Notes: generated from the sequence alone by a model not told the origin. A DNA stretch of 64,000 nt from Vibrio renipiscarius (GCF_000827885.1 NZ_JTKH01000023.1:124001-188000); one strand, 5' to 3'. Numbered from the stretch's first letter, positions 6,411 through 16,102 are shown. A program made the numbers and translations.

Positions 6411-8741
6411 TTAATTTGATAAAAGTTTAACCTTTTCTAACAAGTTCACCTGCTTTCTGGAAAGCCCGGCTTTACCATATCTATAGCACAAGTAATCTGA
6501 GATATCCTGTTCATGTGTAGACATTACTACTTGCCTATCCCTTAGTTCAACACGGAGCAAATCACTCAACGATGCTATGTTAATCTCATCCATACATTGT
6601 GTTGGATCGTCAATAAACACAAACGCAGTTTTGGCGTATTTTTTGTTAAGCGCAAGAAATAAAGATAGCGAAAGAGCGCTGATTTGGCCGCTGCTCATCG
6701 AGAGCGCGGCATCATGCTCAGAGTCACGTACCGTAGTAAAGTTCATTGCAGCTGTTTTTCGCTGTTTACCATTAGGCGTATCGATAAACACCCCTAGCCC
6801 ACTTTGATAGTTTTGTAGCAATCGTCCACTATAGATATGAAAAAGTGACTCCATTTGACCTAGTGTTTGATTGGTATAGTGTGTACGTGCACGTTTAAGC
6901 TGGGTTTCTATATTTTCTAACTTTGAACATAAGTCTTCTAAATGCAGATATTTTGAATGATAAAATTCTACATCCTTTTGCCGCTCAATAATCGACGCAT
7001 TTACCGTCAATTTATACTGTTGCTGAATGTAGTTTTTCTTCTGCTCAATCTGCTCTTCTGTCAAATTTTCAAGCTTGCTTAGATCGGAAAAATGAGCTTT
7101 GAAGAAGTCAAACTGATTCGTTGATAACATCTCATCTTCTGGCTCCAACGATCGAAGAATAGCGGTATTGACTGCTGAAACTTGTTTCGATTGGTCTTCT
7201 GAGTCAGAGGCATAAACCCTTGGTAACTTAATCCCTTGCATTTCCAATTTTTGTCCAATAGAGACCAATCGCTGCATTTGATGTTCATATTCAGCTAACT
7301 CAGAATGCAATTTTACGTTAAACTCACGCCTGACCGTTTCTAACAATGGAATATATTTTGCCTTCAAAGGTACAAGGATGCCCTCTAGCGCTTGGTAACA
7401 TTGATTAATTTGCAAACCGATCGTGGTTAGTTTTTGCTCCAGTAGAGCTGTCTTCGCCTCGATTGCCGATAGTAGTATGCTGTTCTCTTGATAGTCAAAG
7501 CCACAAAGTGGGCAGTCATGCTCACTATTATCAACTGTTTGGAGTAATTTTGTTCGTAATTGCATCACTACTGCTTGCTTTTTGCTCACACTACTGTGGC
7601 CTAAATGTAGCTTATTCTTATCATCGAGCAGTTGCATAAGTTTGATAGATTCTTGTTCTTCTATATATGAAGAAATTAACGAACCATGTGATGAAGTGAG
7701 CTTTGATACATCAGTATCCAGTGCGCTACAGATTTTTTCTAACTTATCTAACTCCGCTTTATTTTTATGTAAGTCTGGAAGCTTGTCGAAATGATGAAAA
7801 AGCCTAACAGCCAAATCAAATTCATTTCGTTTAGTGAATTCAATTTTTTGTTGGTTCCTTATCCTCTTAGCAACCTCGTGTCGGCCAACATAGACTTGAT
7901 TTAGTAAATCAAGTTGACCCAATAGTTGATCTAAGTTTTTGAAACTACCTACAGTAAATGGCGTTTTGAGATCCCACTGTGGAGTAATCTTTAGCTCCGT
8001 AAGCTTAGTGTAAGCAACTGGGGTTGCATCACTAACAGTTAAAGTCCGCTGTAACTCTTCTAGCTGAGTTTTTTGCTCAATATATACTTTATTCGTCTCT
8101 CCGAGCTGTGCCTTTGACTCAGACTTTAACTTACCAATGGTATCAATTCTGATATCTAGCTCATCAAGATTAAGTAGGTGACTTATTTGATCTGTTCGTT
8201 TATCACTATTACATCCGTCAGGAATAACAATTGATTTACTATCTTGCTGCAAGTAGTTAAGCACTGGGAAGTTTTCCAGAAACTTATTTCCAAATTTCTC
8301 TGACCAAAACTGTTTCTCATCATCAATTAGCCTAGGACTAGCAGTTTCATCGAAACCAGATAGCTCATAAAGCTTAAATTCATTAAAACTATTAGGTCTA
8401 TTTACACTTAAATCTAAATCTTCCTGTTTAGCCAGTCTCATCACATAAAGTATTTCATTGCCTTTTTTAAGCTCTGCGATAATAGATATCCCATCATGGC
8501 AATTGTGATTTTGAAATATACTACGATTGTATTTTTTGCTACCACTTTTTAGCGCGCGATGTCTAGCCGAGATTCTCGGGAGTTCACAACAAAAAAGCAG
8601 TTGTTTGGCATCAAATAAGGAGGTTTTACCAAAGCCATTCGGTCCATCATAGATAACTAGATCAGACGAATAGCTTTCTGAAAACTGCGTAAATACCTTG
8701 AAACCATTAATCTTCAGCCTGTGAATTCGCCATCTTGCCAC
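6411..8741 (-). CDS. ABC-three component system: SMC/Rad50-like ABC ATPase
   Basis: An AAA/ABC ATPase of about 776 residues with Walker A GPNGFGKTS near residue 35, a long central coiled coil containing a zinc-hook CPLCGFD, an ABC signature region (LSMSSGQISALSLSLFLAL), Walker B FVFIDDP and a His-switch in STHEQD. This is the layout of Rad50/RecF-like ATPases that bind and translocate on DNA or sense DNA ends. As third gene of an effector - middle component - ATPase set it fits the ABC-3C conflict systems. The start is the GTG at 8741: GAGGAG lies 7 nt upstream, inside the preceding gene, giving a 35-nt overlap and translational coupling. A TTG 15 nt further up (8756) lacks such a site. Confidence 0.88.
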   Translation of the reverse strand: MARWRIHRLKINGFKVFTQFSESYSSDLVIYDGPNGFGKTSLFDAKQLLFCCELPRISARHRALKSGSKKYNRSIFQNHNCHDGISIIAELKKGNEILYVMRLAKQEDLDLSVNRPNSFNEFKLYELSGFDETASPRLIDDEKQFWSEKFGNKFLENFPVLNYLQQDSKSIVIPDGCNSDKRTDQISHLLNLDELDIRIDTIGKLKSESKAQLGETNKVYIEQKTQLEELQRTLTVSDATPVAYTKLTELKITPQWDLKTPFTVGSFKNLDQLLGQLDLLNQVYVGRHEVAKRIRNQQKIEFTKRNEFDLAVRLFHHFDKLPDLHKNKAELDKLEKICSALDTDVSKLTSSHGSLISSYIEEQESIKLMQLLDDKNKLHLGHSSVSKKQAVVMQLRTKLLQTVDNSEHDCPLCGFDYQENSILLSAIEAKTALLEQKLTTIGLQINQCYQALEGILVPLKAKYIPLLETVRREFNVKLHSELAEYEHQMQRLVSIGQKLEMQGIKLPRVYASDSEDQSKQVSAVNTAILRSLEPEDEMLSTNQFDFFKAHFSDLSKLENLTEEQIEQKKNYIQQQYKLTVNASIIERQKDVEFYHSKYLHLEDLCSKLENIETQLKRARTHYTNQTLGQMESLFHIYSGRLLQNYQSGLGVFIDTPNGKQRKTAAMNFTTVRDSEHDAALSMSSGQISALSLSLFLALNKKYAKTAFVFIDDPTQCMDEINIASLSDLLRVELRDRQVVMSTHEQDISDYLCYRYGKAGLSRKQVNLLEKVKLLSN

Positions 8742-9393
8742 GAATATACTCCTCAACTATTCCTTTGTAATTATTACTATTGCTTGTGAGCGCTTCAAAT
8801 TCATTGCCTATCGCCAATAAACCTACTTTTTGCAAGTATTCATCCGCCAACTGACAAGGGTCATCTAATTCTGATTCATCTACAGGAACAGATAAAAAAG
8901 GAAGCTTAATGTATATACGGCTCGCAATGCCGTACTCTGACTCAACCATTGGAGATTTCTTGTATAAGCTGAATTTACTTTGATCTTTTATCAAATTAGC
9001 AATATCACTTGTATCATTTTCATTAAGAAGATCTAGTTCGGTTTGAGCGTAATACAAAACATGTTTTTTAAAACTATAGCTATCTTCCTCTAAAGCAAAA
9101 ATCTCACTTTCATAGTCAATTACATCGGCTAACCGATCCAGCTCGAACAAAACCACTACATCTGTATTCTTTGCAAAAGTAGGTTGCTCTCTTAGAATGC
9201 TCGGTGTGTTTGCCAAGACCCACTGATTAAGCTCATTTGGTTTCATCAGTTTCGAAACCTTAACAACTGCCAGAAAACGATGATAGTTGCTCGACCTAGA
9301 ACGATAAAAATAAAACTGATCAGCATCTTGTTCTACTAGCTCAAACTGACACGGAGAGTTGCTTGATAGCGTATTAATTATTTTATTAATCAT
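8707..9393 (-). CDS. ABC-three component system middle component
   Basis: The 228-residue protein lies between the effector and the ATPase and overlaps both (8 nt with the effector, 35 nt with the ATPase). It has no enzyme motif, signal peptide or membrane segment. Middle components of ABC-3C systems are small adaptor-like proteins of this size that link the effector to the ATPase. The assignment comes mainly from size and position, supported by a mixed alpha/beta pattern (RFLAVVKVSKLMKPNELNQW, VVVLFELDRL). Confidence 0.7.
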   Translation of the reverse strand: MINKIINTLSSNSPCQFELVEQDADQFYFYRSRSSNYHRFLAVVKVSKLMKPNELNQWVLANTPSILREQPTFAKNTDVVVLFELDRLADVIDYESEIFALEEDSYSFKKHVLYYAQTELDLLNENDTSDIANLIKDQSKFSLYKKSPMVESEYGIASRIYIKLPFLSVPVDESELDDPCQLADEYLQKVGLLAIGNEFEALTSNSNNYKGIVEEYIRGKMANSQAED

Positions 9394-10642
9394 TTATTTC
9401 ATCACTTGCGTCACGAACTGACACAAACCTTACATTGTTTATTTTTGTGATTCGGTTTCTATCATTTTCAGATATTTCTGTGAATTTACCAGTAGAACTA
9501 GATTCACTATTAAGTGGAAATGGAGCACTATCCATATGTACAACTAGATTATCGTATTCATAAAGCACATCTTGTATGGTCAGGTTTCCACGAAGAGCAT
9601 CAACATTTTCTTGAATTTGCTTTATATCTAACTCTTGATTTAAAAAATCGAACTTCATAGCAGTAGGAAGAAATGAGCCTAATCCATTTTTGAAATAGTG
9701 TGGTAAGTCTTCAGATGTTTTAACTCCCATGATACTAAGAATAACTCTTAAATAATTATCTACTGTATCATTACTAAAACCAGATAATGAGATCTCCTTT
9801 TGGTTTGGTTTCTTTGAATAATAGAGTCGAGTTAAAGAAGGAACATCCATATTCGCTACTGCAAATCTACATTGGCAAATACCATTCAAATTAACAGAAT
9901 CATTTTCTTGAAGACTATCTAAAATTTGATCGGTTCTATCCAAAAGAGTCTTTCTAAACTCAAACAGAATTGCTGCTCGATCATCACTATGAATTACCTC
10001 AGAACGCAAACAACTTACAATGTCAGAAAAATAAATTGGAATAGATTCGGCAGCTTCAAATTTGTTCATCGACTCATGCTGGTTTCGATAATGAGCTAAG
10101 TTCACCTTACCAGCTAACAATACATGCAACTTAGCCAATTTATGCGCAATTAGTAATTCTGTGGATGGCAGTTCGTATGTGCTAAGGTACTGTTCAACAA
10201 TTTCATTGAGTTTAGTATCGATAGATTTCGTTTCAACATAATAACGATCATCATGATACTGATAAAACTGAACAAGATGCTCGCCATTAGCGTCATTAGC
10301 AGCCCAATCAGAAAAGTCATCAAGCCCCACAGAAACGTGAAACCATCTAACAGTGTTCTCATTACATCTCTCTGATATTTTTGATGCTTGTTGCAAGGCA
10401 GAGTTATAAGAATACCGCTTGTCACTCTTCATAGCTTTGACCTGGTGAAGAGATAAAATGTGACCGCTGCGATCATGTATCACAAAATCATCTAGGTGCT
10501 CGACATTCAGGTAATCAGCTTCGGAATCCTCTTGCGTAAGAAGACGTATCGCGTGATACAAGGCAACTTTACCTTGATAAACAAACCCACTCCACGCAGG
10601 AATGGCGCTGCTGTTTACAATCTGAGAGGAGACTTCTGTCAA
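9386..10642 (-). CDS. ABC-three component system effector with Cap4/DUF4297-like nuclease motif
   Basis: The N-terminus contains AIPAWSGFVYQGKVALYHAI followed by VEHLDDFVI and SLHQVKAMKS. The pattern G-F-x-YQ, E-x2-DD, QxK is that of the PD-(D/E)XK-type nuclease domain in Cap4/DUF4297 and related conflict effectors, so DNA cleavage is the likely activity. The remaining 300 residues are not recognised and probably bind the middle component. The reading frame is open from a TTG at 10681, but a TTG at 10642 has AAAGGAA 8 nt upstream and is chosen. It overlaps the next gene by 8 nt (ATGATTAA). The group is probably transcribed from a promoter in the 10.7-11.0 kb gap. Confidence 0.75.
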   Translation of the reverse strand: MTEVSSQIVNSSAIPAWSGFVYQGKVALYHAIRLLTQEDSEADYLNVEHLDDFVIHDRSGHILSLHQVKAMKSDKRYSYNSALQQASKISERCNENTVRWFHVSVGLDDFSDWAANDANGEHLVQFYQYHDDRYYVETKSIDTKLNEIVEQYLSTYELPSTELLIAHKLAKLHVLLAGKVNLAHYRNQHESMNKFEAAESIPIYFSDIVSCLRSEVIHSDDRAAILFEFRKTLLDRTDQILDSLQENDSVNLNGICQCRFAVANMDVPSLTRLYYSKKPNQKEISLSGFSNDTVDNYLRVILSIMGVKTSEDLPHYFKNGLGSFLPTAMKFDFLNQELDIKQIQENVDALRGNLTIQDVLYEYDNLVVHMDSAPFPLNSESSSTGKFTEISENDRNRITKINNVRFVSVRDASDEIND

Positions 10643-11006
10643 TCTAAATATTCCTTTTCGTAAATGGTCCTGTGTTTTCAAGCTTTCATAACTACGTACA
10701 ACGTCAGATTTAAGCTAACGCTCACCAAAAACCAAGCAGGCACGACTTCATATATAGTTGTTGCATATTAAACTGAAAAACCATGTCAGCAAAAGGGAAA
10801 TTAATAACAATCTAGTTCTAAAAAATGAACACATCAAAATTGGACAAATCACTATCATCGCCAACTGCTTGCGATTAGATAGTTTTTGAAACATCCCTTC
10901 AACAGGCATGATTAAATGCCTAATCACATTAATCGTACAACCTGATATGAACACATTCGCGTATTGGTTATAGTTTACTCAGCGAGCTAAACAATGAGAA
11001 AAGATT
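10643..11006. promoter_or_regulatory. Divergent promoter region between the ABC-3C operon and the dGTPase
   Basis: About 360 bp without a credible gene, AT-rich, between two divergently transcribed defence genes. A short open frame on the minus strand (10748-10954) has no plausible ribosome-binding site and looks like chance. Specific operators could not be identified. Confidence 0.4.
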
Positions 11007-12536
11007 ATGACTATCAACTTCAACGAAAAAGTTAGAGGGACGAGGGTATATCACAATGGAATTGCCACTAAACCTCGTTCACTGACTGAACCTGATAAAA
11101 TTGCTGCACAAGGAAACTTCGAAAGTGATCGAGGTAGAATCCTCAACTCTGCTGCAATCAGAAGGCTTCAACAAAAAACTCAAGTGTTTCCTCTCGAACG
11201 CAATGCCGCTGTTCGCAGTCGTCTCACTCATTCCCTCGAAGTTCAACAAGTTGGCCGATACATCACTCAATTAATCTTTAAAGAGCTTTCAGAAGAATCT
11301 AAGCAAGACTACAAACTAATCGGATTAGAGCGTCAATTTGAATCGATAGTCGAAATGTCATGCTTAATGCATGACGTTGGCAACCCACCATTTGGACACT
11401 TTGGAGAGCAGGCAATAAATGACTGGTTTTCTCGTAACTTATCTTCTCTTATGAAAGATGAGAAAGGAAACTCGCGGCTGAATTTACCTAAGCCTATCCA
11501 ACAGGACATAGTTAACTTCGAAGGCAATGCGCAAGCCATTCGCCTAGTGCACACCATACTCGGACTCAATCTGACCTATTCTCAAGTATCCGGAGTGTTC
11601 AAGTATACTCGCCGTGGAGATCAGCCATCACCTAAAACACAGAACAATCCGCTATTAAAAGACTATGACTATTTGATGAAAAAAGTGGGTTATTACTTAA
11701 GTGAGCACCGCTACATAGAGTCATTGAAAACAGTGTTGTCTATGGACTCTCATTGCCGTTCCCCATTTTCATACATAATGGAGGCTGCCGATGATATTTC
11801 TTACGGGATTGCAGACATTGAAGATGCCGTTGAAAAAGGCATTCTCACTGTAGAGCAGCTAATAGATGCTTTAGATTACGAATATCAATCTCTTGTGGAA
11901 AAGTATGGCTTACAGAACGATGATGAGATGAAAAGGATCGTTAGTGTCGCCAGTGAAAGTGCTTCAAAAGCTGATAACTGTGCGAACAGCCATTTCTTCA
12001 TTACTCTTCGTGTAGAGATAAACAAACGCCTACCACAACATGCATGCAAGCAGTTTATAGATAATATAGATAAGGTATTTCATGGGAACTTCAATAGAGC
12101 ACTAATCGAAGATCATAGTCAGAACCATGCATTAGTAAAAGCTCTTAAGAATGTTGCTATGAACTATGCTTTCTGCGATCCAGAAGTAGAAAAAAGTGAA
12201 CTGCAAGGATATAGAATCATTACAGGGTTACTTGAGGCGTATAAGCCCTTATTACTTTTGAGCGCAGATACTTTCACTAACATTGAAAAGGCCCCTCTAT
12301 ACGAGCGAAGACTCTACAAGAAGCTGCCCAACAAGCACCTTCGAGCATACGAAATCGCGATGCAAACATTAAAACAAGAAAAAGATAAACCGTCTGACAC
12401 TCCTTATCTACCCTACGACTTTGGTTACGATGTGTGGGAGTTTTATTTTCGAGTCCGCCTCATCCAAGATTATATTAGCGGTATGACCGATCAGTACGCT
12501 TATGACGAATATCGTAATCTACATGTGTTGAACTAA
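11007..12536 (+). CDS. dgt: Deoxyguanosinetriphosphate triphosphohydrolase (dGTPase), HD superfamily
   Basis: The 509-residue protein has the length of the E. coli Dgt class. The N-terminal RGRILNSAAIRRLQQKTQV and RSRLTHSLEVQQVGR carry the first metal His, CLMHDVGNPPFGHFGE gives the HD pair (H122-D123), and MEAADDISYGIADIEDA supplies the distal Asp. The enzyme converts dGTP to deoxyguanosine and triphosphate. dGTPases in islands can protect against phages by draining the dNTP pool. Its place between ABC-3C and RecQ/DprA genes suggests a defence role here, which is an inference. ATG start after a weak GAGAAAAG site; a hairpin terminator follows. Confidence 0.9.
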   Translation: MTINFNEKVRGTRVYHNGIATKPRSLTEPDKIAAQGNFESDRGRILNSAAIRRLQQKTQVFPLERNAAVRSRLTHSLEVQQVGRYITQLIFKELSEESKQDYKLIGLERQFESIVEMSCLMHDVGNPPFGHFGEQAINDWFSRNLSSLMKDEKGNSRLNLPKPIQQDIVNFEGNAQAIRLVHTILGLNLTYSQVSGVFKYTRRGDQPSPKTQNNPLLKDYDYLMKKVGYYLSEHRYIESLKTVLSMDSHCRSPFSYIMEAADDISYGIADIEDAVEKGILTVEQLIDALDYEYQSLVEKYGLQNDDEMKRIVSVASESASKADNCANSHFFITLRVEINKRLPQHACKQFIDNIDKVFHGNFNRALIEDHSQNHALVKALKNVAMNYAFCDPEVEKSELQGYRIITGLLEAYKPLLLLSADTFTNIEKAPLYERRLYKKLPNKHLRAYEIAMQTLKQEKDKPSDTPYLPYDFGYDVWEFYFRVRLIQDYISGMTDQYAYDEYRNLHVLN

Positions 12537-12591
12537 CTAAATGCAAATAATTTGAATTGTCGTAACAATGACGATATTTATTAGTACATAC

Positions 12592-12613
12592 AAGGGAAGT
12601 CACCTTCCCTTTC
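12592..12613 (+). terminator. Hairpin terminator after the dGTPase
   Basis: AAGGGAAG and CTTCCCTT form an 8-bp stem with a 4-nt loop and a short T-run. Confidence 0.6.
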
Positions 12614-12650
12614 TAGTAGCTGTTAATCAGCTGATTGGGATGATTCAGCT

Positions 12651-13988
12651 TCAATCTTCATCAATCCATTGATATCTAATCGGTCTTGTTAGCTTGGTGA
12701 TCAAATTTTGCTCTAGAGCGAGAGCTAACCAGCTTTTTACCTGCCCTTTGTGCAGTTCTGATGCTTCAACAAGTTCTGCTTCTGATATTGGCTCACTGGC
12801 TACAGTTTGTAGATACTGAACAAACAATAAATAAAAGCTGTCTTTGGAAACAACCTCAGGCTCTGCCTTTGTCGGTGAAGCGGATTCTTTAGTATCTAGT
12901 GCCGCTTCGTTATGTTTGGTTTCTGTCTCAGAACCATCCTCTACAACCTGATCATCGTTGCTCTCTCTCTGAGGCATTTCATTCGGCTGTGCGAACAAGT
13001 CTGCTTGCGGTTGGTTAAACAAATCCGTTTGATGATTAACGTTAGGGTTGGTGCTGCTAACCAACAATGATTGAACATCCAACTCTACAATGTTCTCGCT
13101 ACACCAACTTGCTCCTGCTGCAACAATTCCAGCATTGCCAGCCGAAGAATCTTGAGTTTGTTTCACCCAAGTAGGAACCCAACCTTTCTTTAAGTTCTGA
13201 ATAGCCCCTTCCCAAGTACCACCTTTAGCACCTGAATGAACGACTAAAGAGGTATCCGCTAAACAATAAATGTATTTGTTTCTGTCCATTGCATTGAAGC
13301 GGTTGAATCCAGCTTCTGGGTTGAAAGGAGAGACTAATACAACGTTGCCATTCATTAAGCCACTGCGGTACTTTGCTGAAGTGGAAGCTTTCAACAAACT
13401 ATCAGCGAGTATACCCACAACGGCACCACCAGCATTCATCGCTCCTAGCATTGAAGACTCATCGACTCCTCTTGCTCCACCAGAAACTGTCCCCAAACCA
13501 GCACTCGCCGCTTTAGACCCAACCTGTTCGGCATACGCTAGATCTGCAAGCGAAGCATTACGCGAACCTACTACAGCAATACCACCAGCCTTGAGTAGCG
13601 CTTTGTCTCCGCATCCATAGAGTACAGGAGGTGCCTGGTTACCAAGTTGGTGAAGTAGACGTTTGGGGTAGCTTTCTTTGTCAGCGCGAGTAATGACCCA
13701 TAGGCCAGATCGACTCCATTTTTCGAGCGCTAGTGCCATGCTATGCCCTCGTTTTAAGAGGGCTTCAATTCGCTCTTGAGTGACTTTGTTTTTTGGATCA
13801 CGCCACTGAGATAACAACGCTTTCTTGTTGTTATCCAGTAAGTCGGCAGGACTGAGTTTGCTATCTCTCAACCACATAGCGAAACGCGCCCACTCCGCAT
13901 TAGTGAGCGGCTTTGCGGCATCTTTATCCTGCTTGCCAAAGTAACTGGTAAGCAGAATAATCGCTTGCGCTGTTGTTGTTAAATTCAT
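12651..13988 (-). CDS. DprA-like DNA-processing protein, coupled to RecQ-PRTase
   Basis: The 445-residue protein has an N-terminal helical region, a Rossmann-like DprA domain (IAVVGSRNAS, VSGGARGVDESSMLGAMNAGG, AKGGTWEGA), then an acidic, low-complexity linker of about 80 residues (NQPQADLF, ESNDDQVVEDGSETETKHNE). A C-terminal winged-helix-like segment follows (EPISEAELVEASELHKGQVKSWLALALEQNLI). DprA proteins bind ssDNA and load RecA; island-borne relatives appear in defence loci. Its ATG shares a base with the TAA of the RecQ fusion (TAATG), so the two are translationally coupled and probably act together. It is distinct from the chromosomal transformation dprA in having the long linker. Confidence 0.85.
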   Translation of the reverse strand: MNLTTTAQAIILLTSYFGKQDKDAAKPLTNAEWARFAMWLRDSKLSPADLLDNNKKALLSQWRDPKNKVTQERIEALLKRGHSMALALEKWSRSGLWVITRADKESYPKRLLHQLGNQAPPVLYGCGDKALLKAGGIAVVGSRNASLADLAYAEQVGSKAASAGLGTVSGGARGVDESSMLGAMNAGGAVVGILADSLLKASTSAKYRSGLMNGNVVLVSPFNPEAGFNRFNAMDRNKYIYCLADTSLVVHSGAKGGTWEGAIQNLKKGWVPTWVKQTQDSSAGNAGIVAAGASWCSENIVELDVQSLLVSSTNPNVNHQTDLFNQPQADLFAQPNEMPQRESNDDQVVEDGSETETKHNEAALDTKESASPTKAEPEVVSKDSFYLLFVQYLQTVASEPISEAELVEASELHKGQVKSWLALALEQNLITKLTRPIRYQWIDED

Positions 13989-16102
13989 TAATCATTTACC
14001 GATGTGGAAGCTAAAGCGACCGGATATACTTTTCCGCTGCCAGCTTGCTGAAGCTTCGCCGCTATAACAGTTAACGTCCATCCTGAATCAACAATGTCAT
14101 CCACTAAGAAGCAAGGACCCTCTGGTATCGACTCCTGAACTTCAAAAGCACCATCTAAATTACGACACTGATGAAAACGGTTTTGCTGGAACTTTTGCTG
14201 CTCATTGTCTCTAACTTTTTGTATCACGTCGACAAATTCTAGCCCCAACCTTTCAGCTAATCGCCTAGCATAGTCAGGAACTAGTTCAGGATGGTTGCGG
14301 GATGGTACACAACATAACCAAGTTGGTCGTTCTTCCAACTCCCAACGTTCAAGCATCATATCTGCCATAGCATCAACCAACTCATCTCGGAAATGATTCT
14401 CATGTTTATCATCTCTTACCATTTGCCCCCAACCCGCATCCCCCCAACGAGATAATACTCTGCCCTCTTGAGCTCTCAATTCGAGCGGTAAGTTACCTCT
14501 AAAACCTTCTTCAGCAAATGCTCCTGCTGCAACCTGTACATTTGGTTTTATTGGCATTTCTGCATGGCGTAAAAAAATGCCTGCATCGTGAGCTAATGAA
14601 GGGTTTATAGCACTACTCACAATTTCTTGTTCAAGACACACAGCGCATCTTCCGCATGGCTGTGCTTCCTCATCATCCAGAGCTTGACGAAGATAAAGCA
14701 TTAAACAACTATCACTCACTTGATAATCTAGGACCTCTTGCCATTCTAATTCTCGCTGTTGCGTCAGATGTTCGATTCTATCCTGATCCAAATTGAACCT
14801 AGCTGATGTACGTTTCCATTGTGAGCCCTCTTTAACTACAGGAGCCGGATTCTCTACGCTAAGCAACTTCAACACTTTCTCAATTTGGCCAAAACGTAGA
14901 TTTGTACGTTCTTCCAACTGACGCATTGTCAATCCATCTACAGGAGCAAGCTCATCTAGAATTTCATTAATCTGCTCAAGACTAGGAAATGCTGAAGAAC
15001 GAAAGTACTCATGAATATCCGCATCTTCACGCCCAGCCAAAAGTACGCCAACTGCGTTATTGATACCACGCCCCGCTCTTCCTACTTGCTGGTAATAAGC
15101 AACAATTGAACCTGGTGATTGATAGTGAATAACAAAGCTTAAATCAGGTTTGTCATAGCCCATGCCTAGAGCCATCGTTGCAACCAACACATCTATTTGG
15201 TTATTAAGTAGCAAATATTCTAGATGTTGACGATATTGATTAGTATCGAGGCTGCCTGTAGGGCTAACGAAATCAGGATGGGTAACTTTTCCATGATAAG
15301 CGCGAGCATTAATATCGTTTCGTACTAACCATTCAGTAACTTGTTCCGCATCTCGTGTAGTAAGAGTGTAAACGATACCAGTACCATCTAATTGCGGAAT
15401 TATCTGAGAAAGCCAAGCGAGCCTTGAAGCTTGATCAGGTAAACTGATGTTTTGTAGCGATAAGCTGTCACGCCCTAACTCACCACGTTGAATCTGAATA
15501 TCACCGAGTTGGCGATGAATATCGTTGACCACTCTATTATTAGCAGTAGCAGTGGTTCCCAACACCCCCGTGTTCGCGGGCAGTGAGCTTAAGATATTAG
15601 CGATCTGTCGATATTCAGGAATAAAATCATGACCCCAGTCAGAAATACAATGTGCCTCATCAACAACCATCAGGCCCACGTAATCAGAGATCGGCTCTAA
15701 TACTTGCTCTCTAAATTCTTCATTTGAAAACTGTTTCGGATGGATTAATAGCGCGTCAATTTCATTGTTTCTGAGCGCATGTAAAATTGCAGGTCTCTCA
15801 TCACGGTTTGTTGAATCCCAACGAACTGCATTTAATCCTAATCTCTCTGCCGATTCTATTTGATTGCGCATCAATGCAAGCAAAGGTGACACAATGATTG
15901 TTGGTCCTTGGCCTCTATCTCTGAAGATTTTGGTACTGATGAAGTAAACTGAGCTTTTCCCCCAGCCTGTTCGTTGAACCACCAGCAATTTCTGATTGTG
16001 GTTTACCAGTGCGTCAATTGCCTCCCATTGACCATCTCGAAATTGAGCACCTTCATCACCAATTGCAGTTTTGAGTAACTGCTCTGCCGCCTGTTTGTCC
16101 AT
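13988..16102 (-). CDS. RecQ-family DNA helicase fused to a phosphoribosyltransferase domain
   Basis: The 704-residue protein combines two parts. Residues about 1-480 are a RecQ helicase: Walker A VVQRTGWGKSS, DEAH in VVDEAHCISDWGHDF, GTTATAN, the motif VI region YYQQVGRAGRG and the C-x2-C-x2-C zinc site QPCGRCAVCLEQ. The C-terminal 150 residues hold a type I phosphoribosyltransferase fold with the PRPP loop CFLVDDIVDSGWTLT. The helicase/PRTase/DprA combination parallels ComFA, ComFC and DprA of natural competence, yet here it sits in a defence island. Start ATG at 16102; the AlpA-like gene 110 nt upstream may be in the same transcript. Confidence 0.9.
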   Translation of the reverse strand: MDKQAAEQLLKTAIGDEGAQFRDGQWEAIDALVNHNQKLLVVQRTGWGKSSVYFISTKIFRDRGQGPTIIVSPLLALMRNQIESAERLGLNAVRWDSTNRDERPAILHALRNNEIDALLIHPKQFSNEEFREQVLEPISDYVGLMVVDEAHCISDWGHDFIPEYRQIANILSSLPANTGVLGTTATANNRVVNDIHRQLGDIQIQRGELGRDSLSLQNISLPDQASRLAWLSQIIPQLDGTGIVYTLTTRDAEQVTEWLVRNDINARAYHGKVTHPDFVSPTGSLDTNQYRQHLEYLLLNNQIDVLVATMALGMGYDKPDLSFVIHYQSPGSIVAYYQQVGRAGRGINNAVGVLLAGREDADIHEYFRSSAFPSLEQINEILDELAPVDGLTMRQLEERTNLRFGQIEKVLKLLSVENPAPVVKEGSQWKRTSARFNLDQDRIEHLTQQRELEWQEVLDYQVSDSCLMLYLRQALDDEEAQPCGRCAVCLEQEIVSSAINPSLAHDAGIFLRHAEMPIKPNVQVAAGAFAEEGFRGNLPLELRAQEGRVLSRWGDAGWGQMVRDDKHENHFRDELVDAMADMMLERWELEERPTWLCCVPSRNHPELVPDYARRLAERLGLEFVDVIQKVRDNEQQKFQQNRFHQCRNLDGAFEVQESIPEGPCFLVDDIVDSGWTLTVIAAKLQQAGSGKVYPVALASTSVND

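Noticed and set aside
10748..10954. 68-codon hydrophobic frame in the ABC-3C/dGTPase gap
   Set aside because: No ribosome-binding site, Cys/Ile/Leu-rich composition expected of AT-rich spacer translated by chance.
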